Shown: positions 9,345-17,994 of the stretch, piece after piece | How positions within the stretch are numbered: position 1 is the first letter of the stretch | Layout of the letters: the number at the start of each line of letters is the position of its first letter | Source: Dysgonomonas sp. PF1-14 | Lineage (GTDB): Bacteria > Bacteroidota > Bacteroidia > Bacteroidales > Dysgonomonadaceae | Direction: 5' to 3' | DNA length: 64,000 bases | Assembly (NCBI RefSeq): GCF_029892965.1 | Contig: NZ_JARXWN010000001.1 | Span: forward strand, 372,001 to 436,000 | Notes under the pieces: model-generated | Told to the model about the DNA's origin: nothing | The model's input: only the letters and a program-made list of their open reading frames with translations | Database searches by the model: none | Position numbers and translations under genes: made by a program

Positions 9345-12300
9345 TTTCCTCTGTCGTATTAGTGGTTATTATTTGGTCAGTCGATTTCGCTTTACGCATC
9401 GCCTTATATATTTCTTCCTGTATCCGCTGGCGTATTCCCAGACTCATCAGCGCCTTGTGTGTACGTTTATCATACACTCTGTTCGACAAAAATATATAAA
9501 TTAAATTATTATCGGGGTCTATCCAGAAACAAGTCCCCGTAAATCCTGTATGTCCGTATGTGCTTGCCGGAGTACTCGGACTAGTCGGGCTCGATTTATT
9601 CGTACGCATTTCAGGTTTGTCGAACCCCAAGCCCCTGCGCGAACTAGAGCTCTTCGTACTTGTAAACAGTTTGACAGTCTTTTCCGATAGATATTCTTCT
9701 CCGCCATACGTGCCCTCATTGAGCCACATCTGGTAAAGTTTAGCCAGATCGTTGGCATTAGAAAATAGTCCGGCATTACCCGATATTCCACCCATAAAGG
9801 CCGCACCTTCATCATGTACATATCCCTGTACGAGTTGCTTGCGGAGAAAATCGTCTTTCTCGGTAGGCACAATGTTGTTTTTATCAAACTTAGTCAACGG
9901 ATTGTATGTAGTGGTAACAGACCCCAGACGGCTGAAGAAATTATCCTGAACAAATGTATTCAGGTCTTCTTTCGCTATTTTCTCAACAGTTTCTTTCAAC
10001 AGCATAAAATTGAGACAACTGTACAGATAGCTTTTTCTTTTTCTCAAAGTAGATTTAGCAATAGTGGCTATGATGGTATCATTGTACGATCTGTTGACAT
10101 ACATTTTATCTGCCAAAGGTAAAAACCCAGCTTTAGGGACAGTAGAAACCATATTTGCCTTATACCGGTAATCGGTACGCGCCCATGTACTTTCGTCGAA
10201 CTTCGCCGAATACAGGGCTGTACGTGTGCGGTTAAACAACTTCCCCTGATAGCTGTCCTTATTTATAGCATTCATATAATAGGGAATGAAAGAGGTCAGA
10301 CCCGTCTCGTGCAACAATGCTTCCCTTATGGTAATCTGCGACTTATCCGTTCCTTTCAGCACAGGAACATACGTGCTGAGTGGTGAACTGAGTTTCAGCT
10401 TCGATTCGTCATATAACTTCATTACAGCAGGTAGTGTAGACGTAGCTTTAGTCATGGAAGCAATATCGTATATATCGCTGTTCTTTACCTTACGCGTACC
10501 GTTATACACAAATGAGCCGAACGAACGGTTATAGATAACTACACCGTCTTTCGCTATCAATACCTGACATCCGGGAAAGGCCTGTGCCTTTATTCCTTCC
10601 TGCACTATATTCTCTATTCCATTCAACCTGCCCGCTTCGATGCCTGTAGCTTCGGGTACTTCATAGCTCAGGCGTACTTTTTTTGTGTTCAGTCCCTTTC
10701 CTTCCTTAAAAAGATCGTCTACTGTAACCGGAATCTTTCCCGAAACAGCATATCCGCCAAAGATAGCCTGAGCTGCATAGTCCTGCGCCAGATCGGAGTT
10801 TTCATAGGCAAGGACTACTCCATCCGCTTTTTTAATGGCGGCAGTATAAGAACTCATACGATAAGGTACAACGAAAAAGGCTAATATGGTTTCTTTTCCC
10901 TGCGACAGACTTTGTATCGCCGCATTCACATTCGAACGGTTATTATGTACCGAAAAAATAACAGTATTGTATTTCTCCAGAATCTTCTTGATTCTCATCA
11001 TGCCATCGCTATCCGCCACATTGAAGCAGGTTACGTCTGCGTATTGTTTCAACGTGTTATGGAATGTATTATCTGCTCCCCCACCGACAGATATGGCAGC
11101 TATCTTGCGCTTGTCCAGTTCCTTTAGCGGAATTATCTTTTCATCGTCTTTCAGCAATGTTATTGCATCCTTGTGCAGTTCCCTGTTGATCCACTCGGCG
11201 TATGATGTATTCAGGTTCTGGTTAAGATTTTTGATGTCTATCGGTTTGGTTTCGTGTACCCCCAGTATGTATTTATAGGTAAGTACCTTCTTGCATTTTG
11301 CCTCCAGTTGAGATTCACTCAATACCCCGTCAGCAACAGCTTTTTTTACTGCTTCAAACTCTTTTACAGGATTCACCGGTCCCAACAGAATATCATTTCC
11401 GGCCAGTAATGCCCGCACACAATAGTTATCTTCGGTAGATACACCCTTCATTTGCAAGCCATCTGTAAATATCAGTCCGGAGAAGCCCATCTCATTCTGC
11501 AACAAGTCTGTCGCAATAGCTTCCGAAAGAGAACTCGGTTGTCCTTTCGTATCGAGAGCGGGAATATCCAGATGTCCTACCATCATTCCCGACAATCCTG
11601 CTTTTATATATTCGTTGAATGGTCTTAACTCTACATCATCGAGCCTGCCCCTGCTGTGATTTATAACGGGCAATGTCTTATGAGAATCGGTAGACGTATC
11701 GCCATGACCGGGAAAGTGTTTTGCGACAGCCATCACGCCTCCGGCCTCAAGACCTTTGGAGTACATGATGCCCTGACGTGCTACACGCTCAGGATCTTCT
11801 CCGAACGAACGAGTGCCAATAACCGGATTGGCAGGATTACTGTTCACGTCCAGCGCAGGAGCAAAATTCACATGTATTCCCATCAAACGGCACTGACGTG
11901 CAACCTCCAAGCCGTAATAGTACAGAAGAGAATCGTTTTGTATAGCTCCCAGCATCATATTGCGCGGGAAGCGGGTAGTATTGGACAAACGCATTGATAA
12001 GCCCCATTCGCCATCGAGCGAAATCATCAGAGGCACTTGCGCGGCTTTTTGCGCGGCATTAGTCAGGCTTGCCTGATTGGCTGGCGTACCCTTCGAGAAC
12101 AGTAAGCCGCCTACATATTGGTTATTTACCAGACTCAGCATCCTGTTGCGGTTAGCATCAGTTACATCACCGGCTATTACGGGCATGAACAACTGCCCGA
12201 TACGCTGCTCTACAGTCAGTTGGTTATAGACGGAATCTACCCAATGGCTTACTTTTTGCTCATCGGCAGATTCTTCGAGGGCAGGTATCACTTTTTTGTT

Positions 12301-12372
12301 TTCAAGGGCTGTGCTATGCAGGTATGAAGCTGTAAACAGGACAGCGATTGCCGCTATATATTTTATTTTCAT
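9319..12372 (-). CDS. Secreted fusion: GH3 (NagZ-like) hydrolase plus serine beta-lactamase-like hydrolase
   Basis: A 1017-residue protein with an N-terminal signal peptide (MKIKYIAAIAVLFTASYLHS). Residues about 45-390 are a GH3 N-terminal domain with the NagZ signature KHFPGHGDTSTDSH at 218-231 and the nucleophile block FTDGLQM (Asp304). Residues about 395-560 resemble a GH3 C-terminal alpha/beta domain. From about 580 onward is a class C beta-lactamase/PBP-like domain with SMTK (Ser639, Lys642), YSCLN in the Y-x-N position and HTG near the C-terminus. NagZ-type GH3 enzymes release beta-linked GlcNAc from peptidoglycan fragments; the serine domain could act on peptide or ester bonds. Exact substrates are unknown. 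I chose the ATG at 12372 because the frame upstream opens only with TTG. The promoter and a palindrome lie just upstream. Confidence 0.88.
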   Translation of the reverse strand: MKIKYIAAIAVLFTASYLHSTALENKKVIPALEESADEQKVSHWVDSVYNQLTVEQRIGQLFMPVIAGDVTDANRNRMLSLVNNQYVGGLLFSKGTPANQASLTNAAQKAAQVPLMISLDGEWGLSMRLSNTTRFPRNMMLGAIQNDSLLYYYGLEVARQCRLMGIHVNFAPALDVNSNPANPVIGTRSFGEDPERVARQGIMYSKGLEAGGVMAVAKHFPGHGDTSTDSHKTLPVINHSRGRLDDVELRPFNEYIKAGLSGMMVGHLDIPALDTKGQPSSLSEAIATDLLQNEMGFSGLIFTDGLQMKGVSTEDNYCVRALLAGNDILLGPVNPVKEFEAVKKAVADGVLSESQLEAKCKKVLTYKYILGVHETKPIDIKNLNQNLNTSYAEWINRELHKDAITLLKDDEKIIPLKELDKRKIAAISVGGGADNTFHNTLKQYADVTCFNVADSDGMMRIKKILEKYNTVIFSVHNNRSNVNAAIQSLSQGKETILAFFVVPYRMSSYTAAIKKADGVVLAYENSDLAQDYAAQAIFGGYAVSGKIPVTVDDLFKEGKGLNTKKVRLSYEVPEATGIEAGRLNGIENIVQEGIKAQAFPGCQVLIAKDGVVIYNRSFGSFVYNGTRKVKNSDIYDIASMTKATSTLPAVMKLYDESKLKLSSPLSTYVPVLKGTDKSQITIREALLHETGLTSFIPYYMNAINKDSYQGKLFNRTRTALYSAKFDESTWARTDYRYKANMVSTVPKAGFLPLADKMYVNRSYNDTIIATIAKSTLRKRKSYLYSCLNFMLLKETVEKIAKEDLNTFVQDNFFSRLGSVTTTYNPLTKFDKNNIVPTEKDDFLRKQLVQGYVHDEGAAFMGGISGNAGLFSNANDLAKLYQMWLNEGTYGGEEYLSEKTVKLFTSTKSSSSRRGLGFDKPEMRTNKSSPTSPSTPASTYGHTGFTGTCFWIDPDNNLIYIFLSNRVYDKRTHKALMSLGIRQRIQEEIYKAMRKAKSTDQIITTNTTEENDEQTDTE

Positions 12373-12397
12373 TCTGTTATTTCTTGTCAAGGATTTT

Positions 12398-12415
12398 CGG
12401 GTAACAATTTACCCG
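12398..12415. promoter_or_regulatory. Perfect palindrome in the leader of the GH3 fusion gene
   Basis: CGGGTAA-CAAT-TTACCCG is a perfect 7-bp inverted repeat. It sits between the -7 box (12420-12427, minus strand) and the start codon at 12372, about where transcription should begin. It is a candidate operator or leader hairpin. No regulator gene is adjacent. Confidence 0.45.
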
Positions 12416-12419
12416 CGTA

Positions 12420-12451
12420 CAAAAATAAACGGAATATATTTTGCAGGGAAA
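12420..12451 (-). promoter_or_regulatory. Promoter of the GH3 fusion gene
   Basis: On the minus strand, TTTC (12451-12448) is followed after 20 bp by TATTTTTG (12427-12420). This fits the Bacteroidota TTTG-N19/21-TAnnTTTG promoter with one mismatch in the -33 box. Confidence 0.55.
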
Positions 12452-12577
12452 GAATAACGGATTAATAAACATAGATTAACATCAGAAAGGTGCCGGAACG
12501 AAAAACATAGAGATGAAAATCAAAAACTATCATTGACTCTAATAATTATATTTCCAATAATATAACAGGTAGAAGTG

Positions 12578-12608
12578 TTTGTATATTTCCGAAATATTTT
12601 TATCTTTG
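12578..12608 (+). promoter_or_regulatory. Promoter of rplS
   Basis: TTTG at 12578-12581 is followed after exactly 19 bp by TATCTTTG at 12601-12608. This is the best match in the window to the Bacteroidota vegetative promoter. It leaves a leader of about 70 nt before the rplS ATG, with a short imperfect hairpin around 12626-12647 (TCTCTGACGAGAGAGGCTCG). Confidence 0.8.
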
Positions 12609-12684
12609 CATCCGCTTTGCGTAATCTCTGACGAGAGAGGCTCGTGTATATTGCGTATATTAACAACAAAACCATCATATAATC

Positions 12685-13050
12685 ATGGACTTAATTAAAG
12701 TTGCAGAAGAAGCATTCGCTACAGGAAAAGAGTTTCCTAGTTTCAAGAGCGGTGACACGGTTACTGTTGCTTACCGTATTAAAGAAGGTAACAAAGAACG
12801 TGTACAGCTATATCGCGGTGTAGTTATCAAGATCGGCGGACATGGAAGCAAAAAACGTTTCACAGTTCGTAAAATGTCTGACAATATCGGCGTAGAAAGA
12901 ATCTTCCCGATCGAGTCTCCATTTATCGACAGCATCACCGTAAACAAAGTAGGTAAAGTTCGTCGTGCTAAATTGTATTACCTTCGTAATCTTACAGGTA
13001 AGAAAGCCAGAATCAAAGAAAAAAGAGTTGTTACAACTAAACAAGCTTAA
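12685..13050 (+). CDS. rplS: 50S ribosomal protein L19
   Basis: L19 sits at the 30S-50S interface of the ribosome. The 121-residue protein matches the family throughout: [32 protein letters not shown]-type strand [43 protein letters not shown]. The N-terminal [10 protein letters not shown] is the usual Bacteroidota start. It stands alone between a strong promoter and an intrinsic terminator, so it is monocistronic, unlike the rpsP-rimM-trmD-rplS operon of many bacteria. Confidence 0.97.
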   Translation: MDLIKVAEEAFATGKEFPSFKSGDTVTVAYRIKEGNKERVQLYRGVVIKIGGHGSKKRFTVRKMSDNIGVERIFPIESPFIDSITVNKVGKVRRAKLYYLRNLTGKKARIKEKRVVTTKQA

Positions 13051-13085
13051 TTCTTTTTCCGGACTAGACACGAAAAGATATCGGA

Positions 13086-13116
13086 AGAGCCTGCTACCTA
13101 AGCAGGCTCTTTTTTT
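13086..13116 (+). terminator. Intrinsic terminator of rplS
   Basis: A perfect 10-bp stem, AGAGCCTGCT / AGCAGGCTCT, with a 5-nt loop (ACCTA), is followed directly by a run of seven T. It ends the rplS transcript. Confidence 0.93.
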
Positions 13117-13305
13117 ATAGCAAATGATTGATGGTTAAAAAACAAACACAAGAAGCAATGAAAATTACAAATCACCTGCCATAAAAACCGGAAGTATGGG
13201 AGTATATTTCCTGTTATTTCACCAAATTATTTCTACCTTTATTTTTTGTAACAGGACACTTTTCGACCCGTTGCAACAATATCCATATTATTTCGATAAC
13301 AATAT

Positions 13306-14526
13306 ATGAAAGACTTTATAATATCCGAATCAAAAAATGAGCAGGCTGTTCTTGTGGGACTTATCACGCAGGAGCAAACAGAAGAACAGGTAAAGGAATA
13401 CCTTGACGAACTGGCTTTCCTTGCCGAAACAGCCGGCATTATTCCCGACAGGAATTTTACCCAGAAGCTCGACAAGCCCAATCCGGTGACATTTGTCGGT
13501 ACAGGTAAGCTACAAGAGATAAAGCAATATATGGAGGATAACGAGATCGGGCTTATTATCTTCGACGACGAACTGTCACCCAAGCAATTGCGTAACATCG
13601 AAAAGGAATTACAGACAAAGATACTCGACCGCACCAGTCTTATCCTCGACATTTTCGCTATGCGTGCGCAAACGGCTTATGCCAAAACACAGGTGGAACT
13701 GGCGCAATACCAGTATCTGCTTCCGCGACTGACACGTATGTGGACTCACCTCGACCGTCAACGCGGAGGGGGAGTTATGATGCGTGGTGTGGGGGAAACC
13801 CAGTTGGAGACCGACCGTCGTATTATCCTCAACAAGATATCTTTCCTGAAAGAGGAACTGAAGAATATAGACCGCCAGATGGCTTCGCAGCGCAAAAACA
13901 GAGGTAAGATGGTACGTGCAGCTCTTGTGGGATATACTAATGTGGGAAAATCTACGCTGATGAACCTGTTAAGCAAGTCGGAAGTGTTTGCTGAAAACAA
14001 ACTCTTTGCCACGCTCGACACTACTGTCCGCAAGGTGATTATCGACAATCTGCCGTTCCTGCTGTCCGACACTGTTGGATTTATCCGCAAATTGCCTACC
14101 CATCTGGTAGAATCATTTAAGTCGACACTCGACGAAGTGCGTGAAGCCGATCTGTTATTGCATGTTGTAGACATCTCACACCCTAACTTTGAAGAACAGA
14201 TAGAAGTGGTGAAAAACACCTTGCTGGACATAGACAAGGAAGAAAAACCCACTATTCTTGTCTTCAACAAAGTGGATGCCTTTACCTATAAGCCGAAAGA
14301 AGAAGACGACCTGACTCCGGCTACTAAAGAGAATATCTCACTGGAAGAGTTGAAGAAATCGTGGATGAACAAAATGCACAACGATTGCATCTTCATTTCG
14401 GCTAAGAATAAGACGAATGTAGACGAACTGAAAGAAATGCTATACGAGCGTGTAAAAGCAATCCATATAGAACGCTATCCATACAACGACTTTCTGTTTC
14501 AGAAGTACGACGAAGAAACTGAGTGA
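13306..14526 (+). CDS. hflX: GTPase HflX
   Basis: HflX is a ribosome-associated GTPase that splits or rescues stalled ribosomes. The 406-residue protein has the HflX N-terminal domain (PVTFVGTGKLQEI near 60, the helical RGGGVMMRGVGETQLETDRR at 153-172) and a G domain with P-loop GYTNVGKST (209-217), DTVGFIRKLP and NKVD. The start at 13306 gives MKDFIISESK and a standard length. prmC begins 7 bp after the stop, then recX and comF follow closely, so these four genes look like one transcript. Confidence 0.95.
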   Translation: MKDFIISESKNEQAVLVGLITQEQTEEQVKEYLDELAFLAETAGIIPDRNFTQKLDKPNPVTFVGTGKLQEIKQYMEDNEIGLIIFDDELSPKQLRNIEKELQTKILDRTSLILDIFAMRAQTAYAKTQVELAQYQYLLPRLTRMWTHLDRQRGGGVMMRGVGETQLETDRRIILNKISFLKEELKNIDRQMASQRKNRGKMVRAALVGYTNVGKSTLMNLLSKSEVFAENKLFATLDTTVRKVIIDNLPFLLSDTVGFIRKLPTHLVESFKSTLDEVREADLLLHVVDISHPNFEEQIEVVKNTLLDIDKEEKPTILVFNKVDAFTYKPKEEDDLTPATKENISLEELKKSWMNKMHNDCIFISAKNKTNVDELKEMLYERVKAIHIERYPYNDFLFQKYDEETE

Positions 14527-14533
14527 TGCTATC

Positions 14534-15391
14534 ATGCAAAAGGCAATAGCTCACATAAAAGAATCATTAAAAGCGCATTACCCCGAGAGTGAAATTTCGG
14601 GGTTTACGCGTATTATCGTAGAACATATAACCAAAGAGTCATACACTCGATATTTACTTGATAACAAGCCGTTCTCGGTCGAACAGGAGAAACAGTTGGA
14701 GAGCATTCTCGAACGGCTAAGAACATACGAGCCAATACAGCACATTACAGAAGATACCGAGTTTTTGGGTCTTCCTTTCTTCGTCAACAAGAATGTACTG
14801 ATTCCCCGTCCCGAAACGGAAGAGCTTGTAGAGTTAATCCTCAACGAAAATAAAGAATTCGGTTTGAGAGTCTTAGATATAGGCACCGGTAGTGGCGCCA
14901 TTGCCATCGCATTAGCCAAACACCTGAAGAATACAGAAGTAACGGCATGGGATTTTTCCCATAAGGTGTTGGATATCGCTGTATTCAACTCTAAGATAAA
15001 TTCGGTGGATGTATCTTTCAGGCTGGTGGATGTACTCAAAGATTTCCCTACAGACAGGCAGTACGATATCATTGTCAGCAATCCACCTTATATTCTCGAA
15101 AACGAGAAAAGCACAATGGATAAGAATGTTTTGGACTACGAGCCTCATTCAGCCCTGTTTGTACCCGACAGTAGCCCTTTGCTGTTTTACGAACGTATAG
15201 CCGACATTGCATTGCAGGTACTTTCCGCCAATGGAAAACTCTATTTCGAGATCAATCAGGCTAAAGGAAATGAGACTGTAGAAATGCTCGAAAGCAAAGG
15301 GTTCAGAAACGTATCTTTACACAAAGACCTGAGCCAAAACGACAGAATGGTAAAAGCGGCCTCCCCTAACCCCTCCACAGGAGGCGGATAA
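14534..15391 (+). CDS. prmC: Peptide chain release factor N5-glutamine methyltransferase
   Basis: PrmC (HemK) methylates the glutamine of the GGQ motif in release factors RF1/RF2 using SAM. The 285-residue protein has an N-terminal helical substrate domain, FLIPRPETEEL-like LIPRPETEELVE near 90, the SAM site DIGTGSGAIA at 115-124 and the catalytic NPPY at 183-186. The last ten or so residues (ASPNPSTGGG) are not family sequence. They are encoded by a G/C-rich hairpin repeat unit that supplies the stop codon, so the native C-terminus has been replaced or extended. Catalytic parts are intact and function is likely kept. Confidence 0.95.
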   Translation: MQKAIAHIKESLKAHYPESEISGFTRIIVEHITKESYTRYLLDNKPFSVEQEKQLESILERLRTYEPIQHITEDTEFLGLPFFVNKNVLIPRPETEELVELILNENKEFGLRVLDIGTGSGAIAIALAKHLKNTEVTAWDFSHKVLDIAVFNSKINSVDVSFRLVDVLKDFPTDRQYDIIVSNPPYILENEKSTMDKNVLDYEPHSALFVPDSSPLLFYERIADIALQVLSANGKLYFEINQAKGNETVEMLESKGFRNVSLHKDLSQNDRMVKAASPNPSTGGG

Positions 15392-15463
15392 GATAGATAC
15401 ATGACAAAAGAGCAAAGAAATAACAGACACAATTCCTCCCCTACGGGGAGGCAAGGAGGGGCT
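15358..15463. repeat. Composite G/C hairpin repeat (inverted pair) spanning the prmC end and recX start
   Basis: Two roughly 30-bp units in opposite orientation, at 15358-15387 and 15435-15463, flank 47 bp of AT-richer sequence. Each unit is itself a small hairpin of the type AGCCCCTCC-nnn-CCTCCCC-nnn-GGGGAGG. The left unit encodes the prmC tail and its stop lies just after it; the right unit lies inside the first codons of recX. The same composite recurs at 26715-26830, and a single unit at 62802-62832. Confidence 0.8.
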
Positions 15464-15946
15464 AAACTCTCCGAACCCCAAGCCCTCAATCGCATTGCAG
15501 CATATTGTTCGCGAGCCGAACGGTGTGAATCAGACGTGTGCAAAAAGCTCGTTGCATGGGAGTTGGAGGATAGTGCGGTGAAACGGATCGTAGAACGGCT
15601 TAAGCAAGAAAAGTTTCTGGATGATGCCCGCTTTTGCCGCAGCTTCGTCAACGATAAGCTGAAGTTCAACAAGTGGGGCAAGACAAAGATCATCTTTGAA
15701 CTGAAGAAGCGAAATATATCGGCTTCTATCTACAGTCCCATACTGGAAGAGCTATCAGGTGATCAGTTTGAAGAGCAACTGATACACATACTCTCGGTAA
15801 AAGCCAAAAGCGTAAAAGGAAAAACCGAATACGAGCGTAAAACCAAACTGATCCGCTTTGCTCTTGGCAGAGGCTTTTCGATGGATATGACGATACGATG
15901 CGTAAACAAACTACTGGGTGGCGATTATGAAGACGCTTTTTTGTAA
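15401..15946 (+). CDS. recX: RecX-family regulatory protein
   Basis: RecX modulates RecA filament activity. The 181-residue protein shows the RecX three-helix repeats: ALNRIAAYCSRAERCESDV, KRIVERLKQEKFLDDARFCR and KWGKTKIIFELKKRNIS. The first 23 or so residues (including NSSPTGRQGGAKL) are not family sequence; they are encoded by one unit of the G/C-rich repeat, making the protein longer than most RecX proteins. No better start occurs after the repeat before the conserved region, so the ATG at 15401 is probably used. The gene overlaps the start of comF. recA is not in the window. Confidence 0.88.
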   Translation: MTKEQRNNRHNSSPTGRQGGAKLSEPQALNRIAAYCSRAERCESDVCKKLVAWELEDSAVKRIVERLKQEKFLDDARFCRSFVNDKLKFNKWGKTKIIFELKKRNISASIYSPILEELSGDQFEEQLIHILSVKAKSVKGKTEYERKTKLIRFALGRGFSMDMTIRCVNKLLGGDYEDAFL

Positions 15947-16616
15947 CTTCCTCAACCTCTTCTTTCCCGACCTTTGTGTAGTGTGTAACGAAAAACTATC
16001 GGAAGGCGAACAGCATATCTGCACCGATTGCCTGCTGCTTCTGCCCAAAACCAATTTTCACCTGCAACCCGACAATCGACTGGAGCAATTCTTTGCCGGA
16101 CGCATCCCTTTCCGCCACATTGCCGCTTACGCTTACTTCGTAAAAGGCGGCAGCATACAACAGATAATCCACGAACTGAAATATAACCGTAATCCTGAGA
16201 TCGGTAACTTTATAGGTGAGCTGTGCGGCGAAAACATAAAAGGTAGCAACTTCATTTCGGCTATCGACCTCATCGTGCCTGTACCCCTGCATCCTAAAAG
16301 GGAAAAACAGCGTGGCTATAACCAATCGCTAGAGATTTGCAAAGGGATGTCAAAAGTCACTGGTGTCCCCGTAGATAGCACAACACTTGTGCGTACAGTC
16401 AACAATCAGTCGCAGACCAAAAACTCACGTTTCGACCGTTGGAAGAATGTTGAAGACATTTTTGCCCTGACCGATAATGAAGCCTTCCGCAACAAGCATA
16501 TCTTGCTGGTAGACGATGTTATCACTACAGGTTCCACGCTGGAATCTTCGGCAAAAGAAATACTCAAAAGCGAAGGCAGCAGTATCAGCATCTTTGCTGT
16601 GGGAACGGCGGGGTGA
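15927..16616 (+). CDS. ComF-family phosphoribosyltransferase
   Basis: A 229-residue ComF-type protein. The N-terminus carries a four-cysteine zinc-binding region (CVVCNEKLSEGEQHICTDC). The C-terminus has a PRTase fold with the PRPP loop LLVDDVITTGSTLESSA, preceded by the conserved VPLHPKREKQRGYNQS. ComF is tied to DNA uptake in transformable bacteria and to primosomal or DNA-metabolism genes in others; its substrate is unknown. The ATG at 15927 overlaps the last 20 bp of recX; an upstream GTG (15918) is possible. Its stop abuts directly on the stop of the minus-strand lipoprotein gene, with no space for a separate terminator. Confidence 0.88.
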   Translation: MKTLFCNFLNLFFPDLCVVCNEKLSEGEQHICTDCLLLLPKTNFHLQPDNRLEQFFAGRIPFRHIAAYAYFVKGGSIQQIIHELKYNRNPEIGNFIGELCGENIKGSNFISAIDLIVPVPLHPKREKQRGYNQSLEICKGMSKVTGVPVDSTTLVRTVNNQSQTKNSRFDRWKNVEDIFALTDNEAFRNKHILLVDDVITTGSTLESSAKEILKSEGSSISIFAVGTAG

Positions 16617-17429
16617 TTATTTTTCCAAAACTGCACTTAGCCAGTCAATATCATCCACCGTCAGATACTCTTTAGGTATAGCCGGTATTTTTACGGTATC
16701 TCCTTTAGCTGATATTCTGAAATATTGCGGCTTTAATTCGGGTTTCTCATAATCTGCATATTGCCATATATACTCGATAGTATCTACTACAGTTCCATTC
16801 CATTTATACTTGTACAAAACTCCCTCATATCCATATCCCACTCCGCGTATTATTTTCTCTTTCGGATAAAATGTCGGATTTATAAATTCGTATTTATCAG
16901 ACAGCCGCCCGGTTTCCGCATCGCTCAGGTATATATCATGTACATTGCGACGGCAGCAACCAGACGACGGATACCACCATACATCCAGATCTTTCAGTCC
17001 GTCTCCGTTTACATCACGTATTGTATCTCCTATATATTCCAACACGAATTCTTGACTGAACAACATTTCGAACCGGTCATTTTTAGCTAAATAAATATCA
17101 AGTATAGATGAACTCCCCCACGATGGGATACGTTTCACATACAGATGTTTATGTTTATCCGAAAACAAATTTCCATAAACGACTTCCACATCCACATCTC
17201 TAGCTATGTGCTCTTGACATTCTACATTTACCTTATACTTGTTTAAGTAAAAGTCTCTATCTTTCACAAGAGCAATTTTACTCATCGCATCTTCCAATGC
17301 CTTCATAAGAAAAATGCTATCAATGTTGATCTCAGTATCATCCTCAGTAGGGTTAATCTGTGTCGAATTCTTTTCTTTACAAGAAAAAAGTAATATAGCT
17401 AAAAATATTATCAGAAGCAGCTTATTCAT
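16617..17429 (-). CDS. Lipoprotein with a DxNxDGxxD calcium-type loop
   Basis: A 270-residue SPII lipoprotein (MNKLLLIIFLAILLFSC, Cys17). A low-complexity acidic stretch follows the lipidation site (NPTEDDTEINID). The middle contains DVNGDGLKD, the calcium-loop pattern DxNxDGxxD seen in FG-GAP/EF-hand-like proteins, inside a context (GDTIRDVNGDGLKDLDVWW) typical of proteins that report a computed physical quantity. A vicinal Cys pair follows in SGCCRR. I do not recognise the family. A second, unrelated lipoprotein at 57830-59560 carries a very similar loop. It probably lies on the periplasmic face of a membrane. Confidence 0.7.
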   Translation of the reverse strand: MNKLLLIIFLAILLFSCKEKNSTQINPTEDDTEINIDSIFLMKALEDAMSKIALVKDRDFYLNKYKVNVECQEHIARDVDVEVVYGNLFSDKHKHLYVKRIPSWGSSSILDIYLAKNDRFEMLFSQEFVLEYIGDTIRDVNGDGLKDLDVWWYPSSGCCRRNVHDIYLSDAETGRLSDKYEFINPTFYPKEKIIRGVGYGYEGVLYKYKWNGTVVDTIEYIWQYADYEKPELKPQYFRISAKGDTVKIPAIPKEYLTVDDIDWLSAVLEK

Positions 17430-17462
17430 AACGAATGTGTTAATGTATAAATATAGATAAAC

Positions 17463-17900
17463 TTATTCCGTTTTATCGATTTCTTTTACAAAAAATTTCT
17501 CATACGATTTATACCCCTGCCTTTCATAGAAGCGGTGTGCATCAAGGCGTTTTTCATTACTGTATAATTCTATCATTGCACACGCTCTCTCCGTAGCCAA
17601 AGCAGTGCAGTATTCTTCCATCAGCCTGCCGATTCCTTTACTTCGCACAGATGAATCTACCACAAAAAATCCGATGTTTGCAAACTCACCTTCATACCCT
17701 ATCTGCCAATAGAAATGGATGGTCATCAAGGCAATAGCTTTTCCATCCTGTTCATACACAATGACCTTATATGAATTGTCGGACAACATTTTAGCCAATT
17801 GCTTTTCTACAAAATCAATCGGTTTTGCGTAACCCAGTTGCTCCAGCAGATTAGCTATTTCCTGAGTATCATTTATCCTCGCATCGCGTATTCCATCCAT
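17463..17900 (-). CDS. GNAT-family N-acetyltransferase
   Basis: A 145-residue GNAT acetyltransferase. Conserved features: the N-terminal IRDARINDTQEIANLLEQLGY helix region, strand ANIGFFVVDSSVRSKGIGRLMEEY with the acetyl-CoA-binding R/Q-x-x-G-x-G/A pattern (VRSKGIGRL), and the C-terminal LDAHRFYERQGYKS block typical of the fold. The acceptor substrate cannot be inferred. I used the ATG at 17900 rather than the in-frame TTG two codons upstream. It runs in the same direction as the lipoprotein gene at 16617-17429, 33 bp upstream of it, so the two may be co-transcribed. Confidence 0.85.
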   Translation of the reverse strand: MDGIRDARINDTQEIANLLEQLGYAKPIDFVEKQLAKMLSDNSYKVIVYEQDGKAIALMTIHFYWQIGYEGEFANIGFFVVDSSVRSKGIGRLMEEYCTALATERACAMIELYSNEKRLDAHRFYERQGYKSYEKFFVKEIDKTE

Positions 17901-17994
17901 ATTCAAACAAATTTTATAATAAACAAAAATAGAGATTTATTCTTACCTCCCTATTGGTATTATCAGCAAAAAAACACAGAGTTAGTAAAAACAA

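Noticed and set aside
8493-12372. Considered as a defence or toxin pair
   Set aside because: The large protein is an exported wall-type hydrolase and the small one has no toxin, nuclease or immunity feature.
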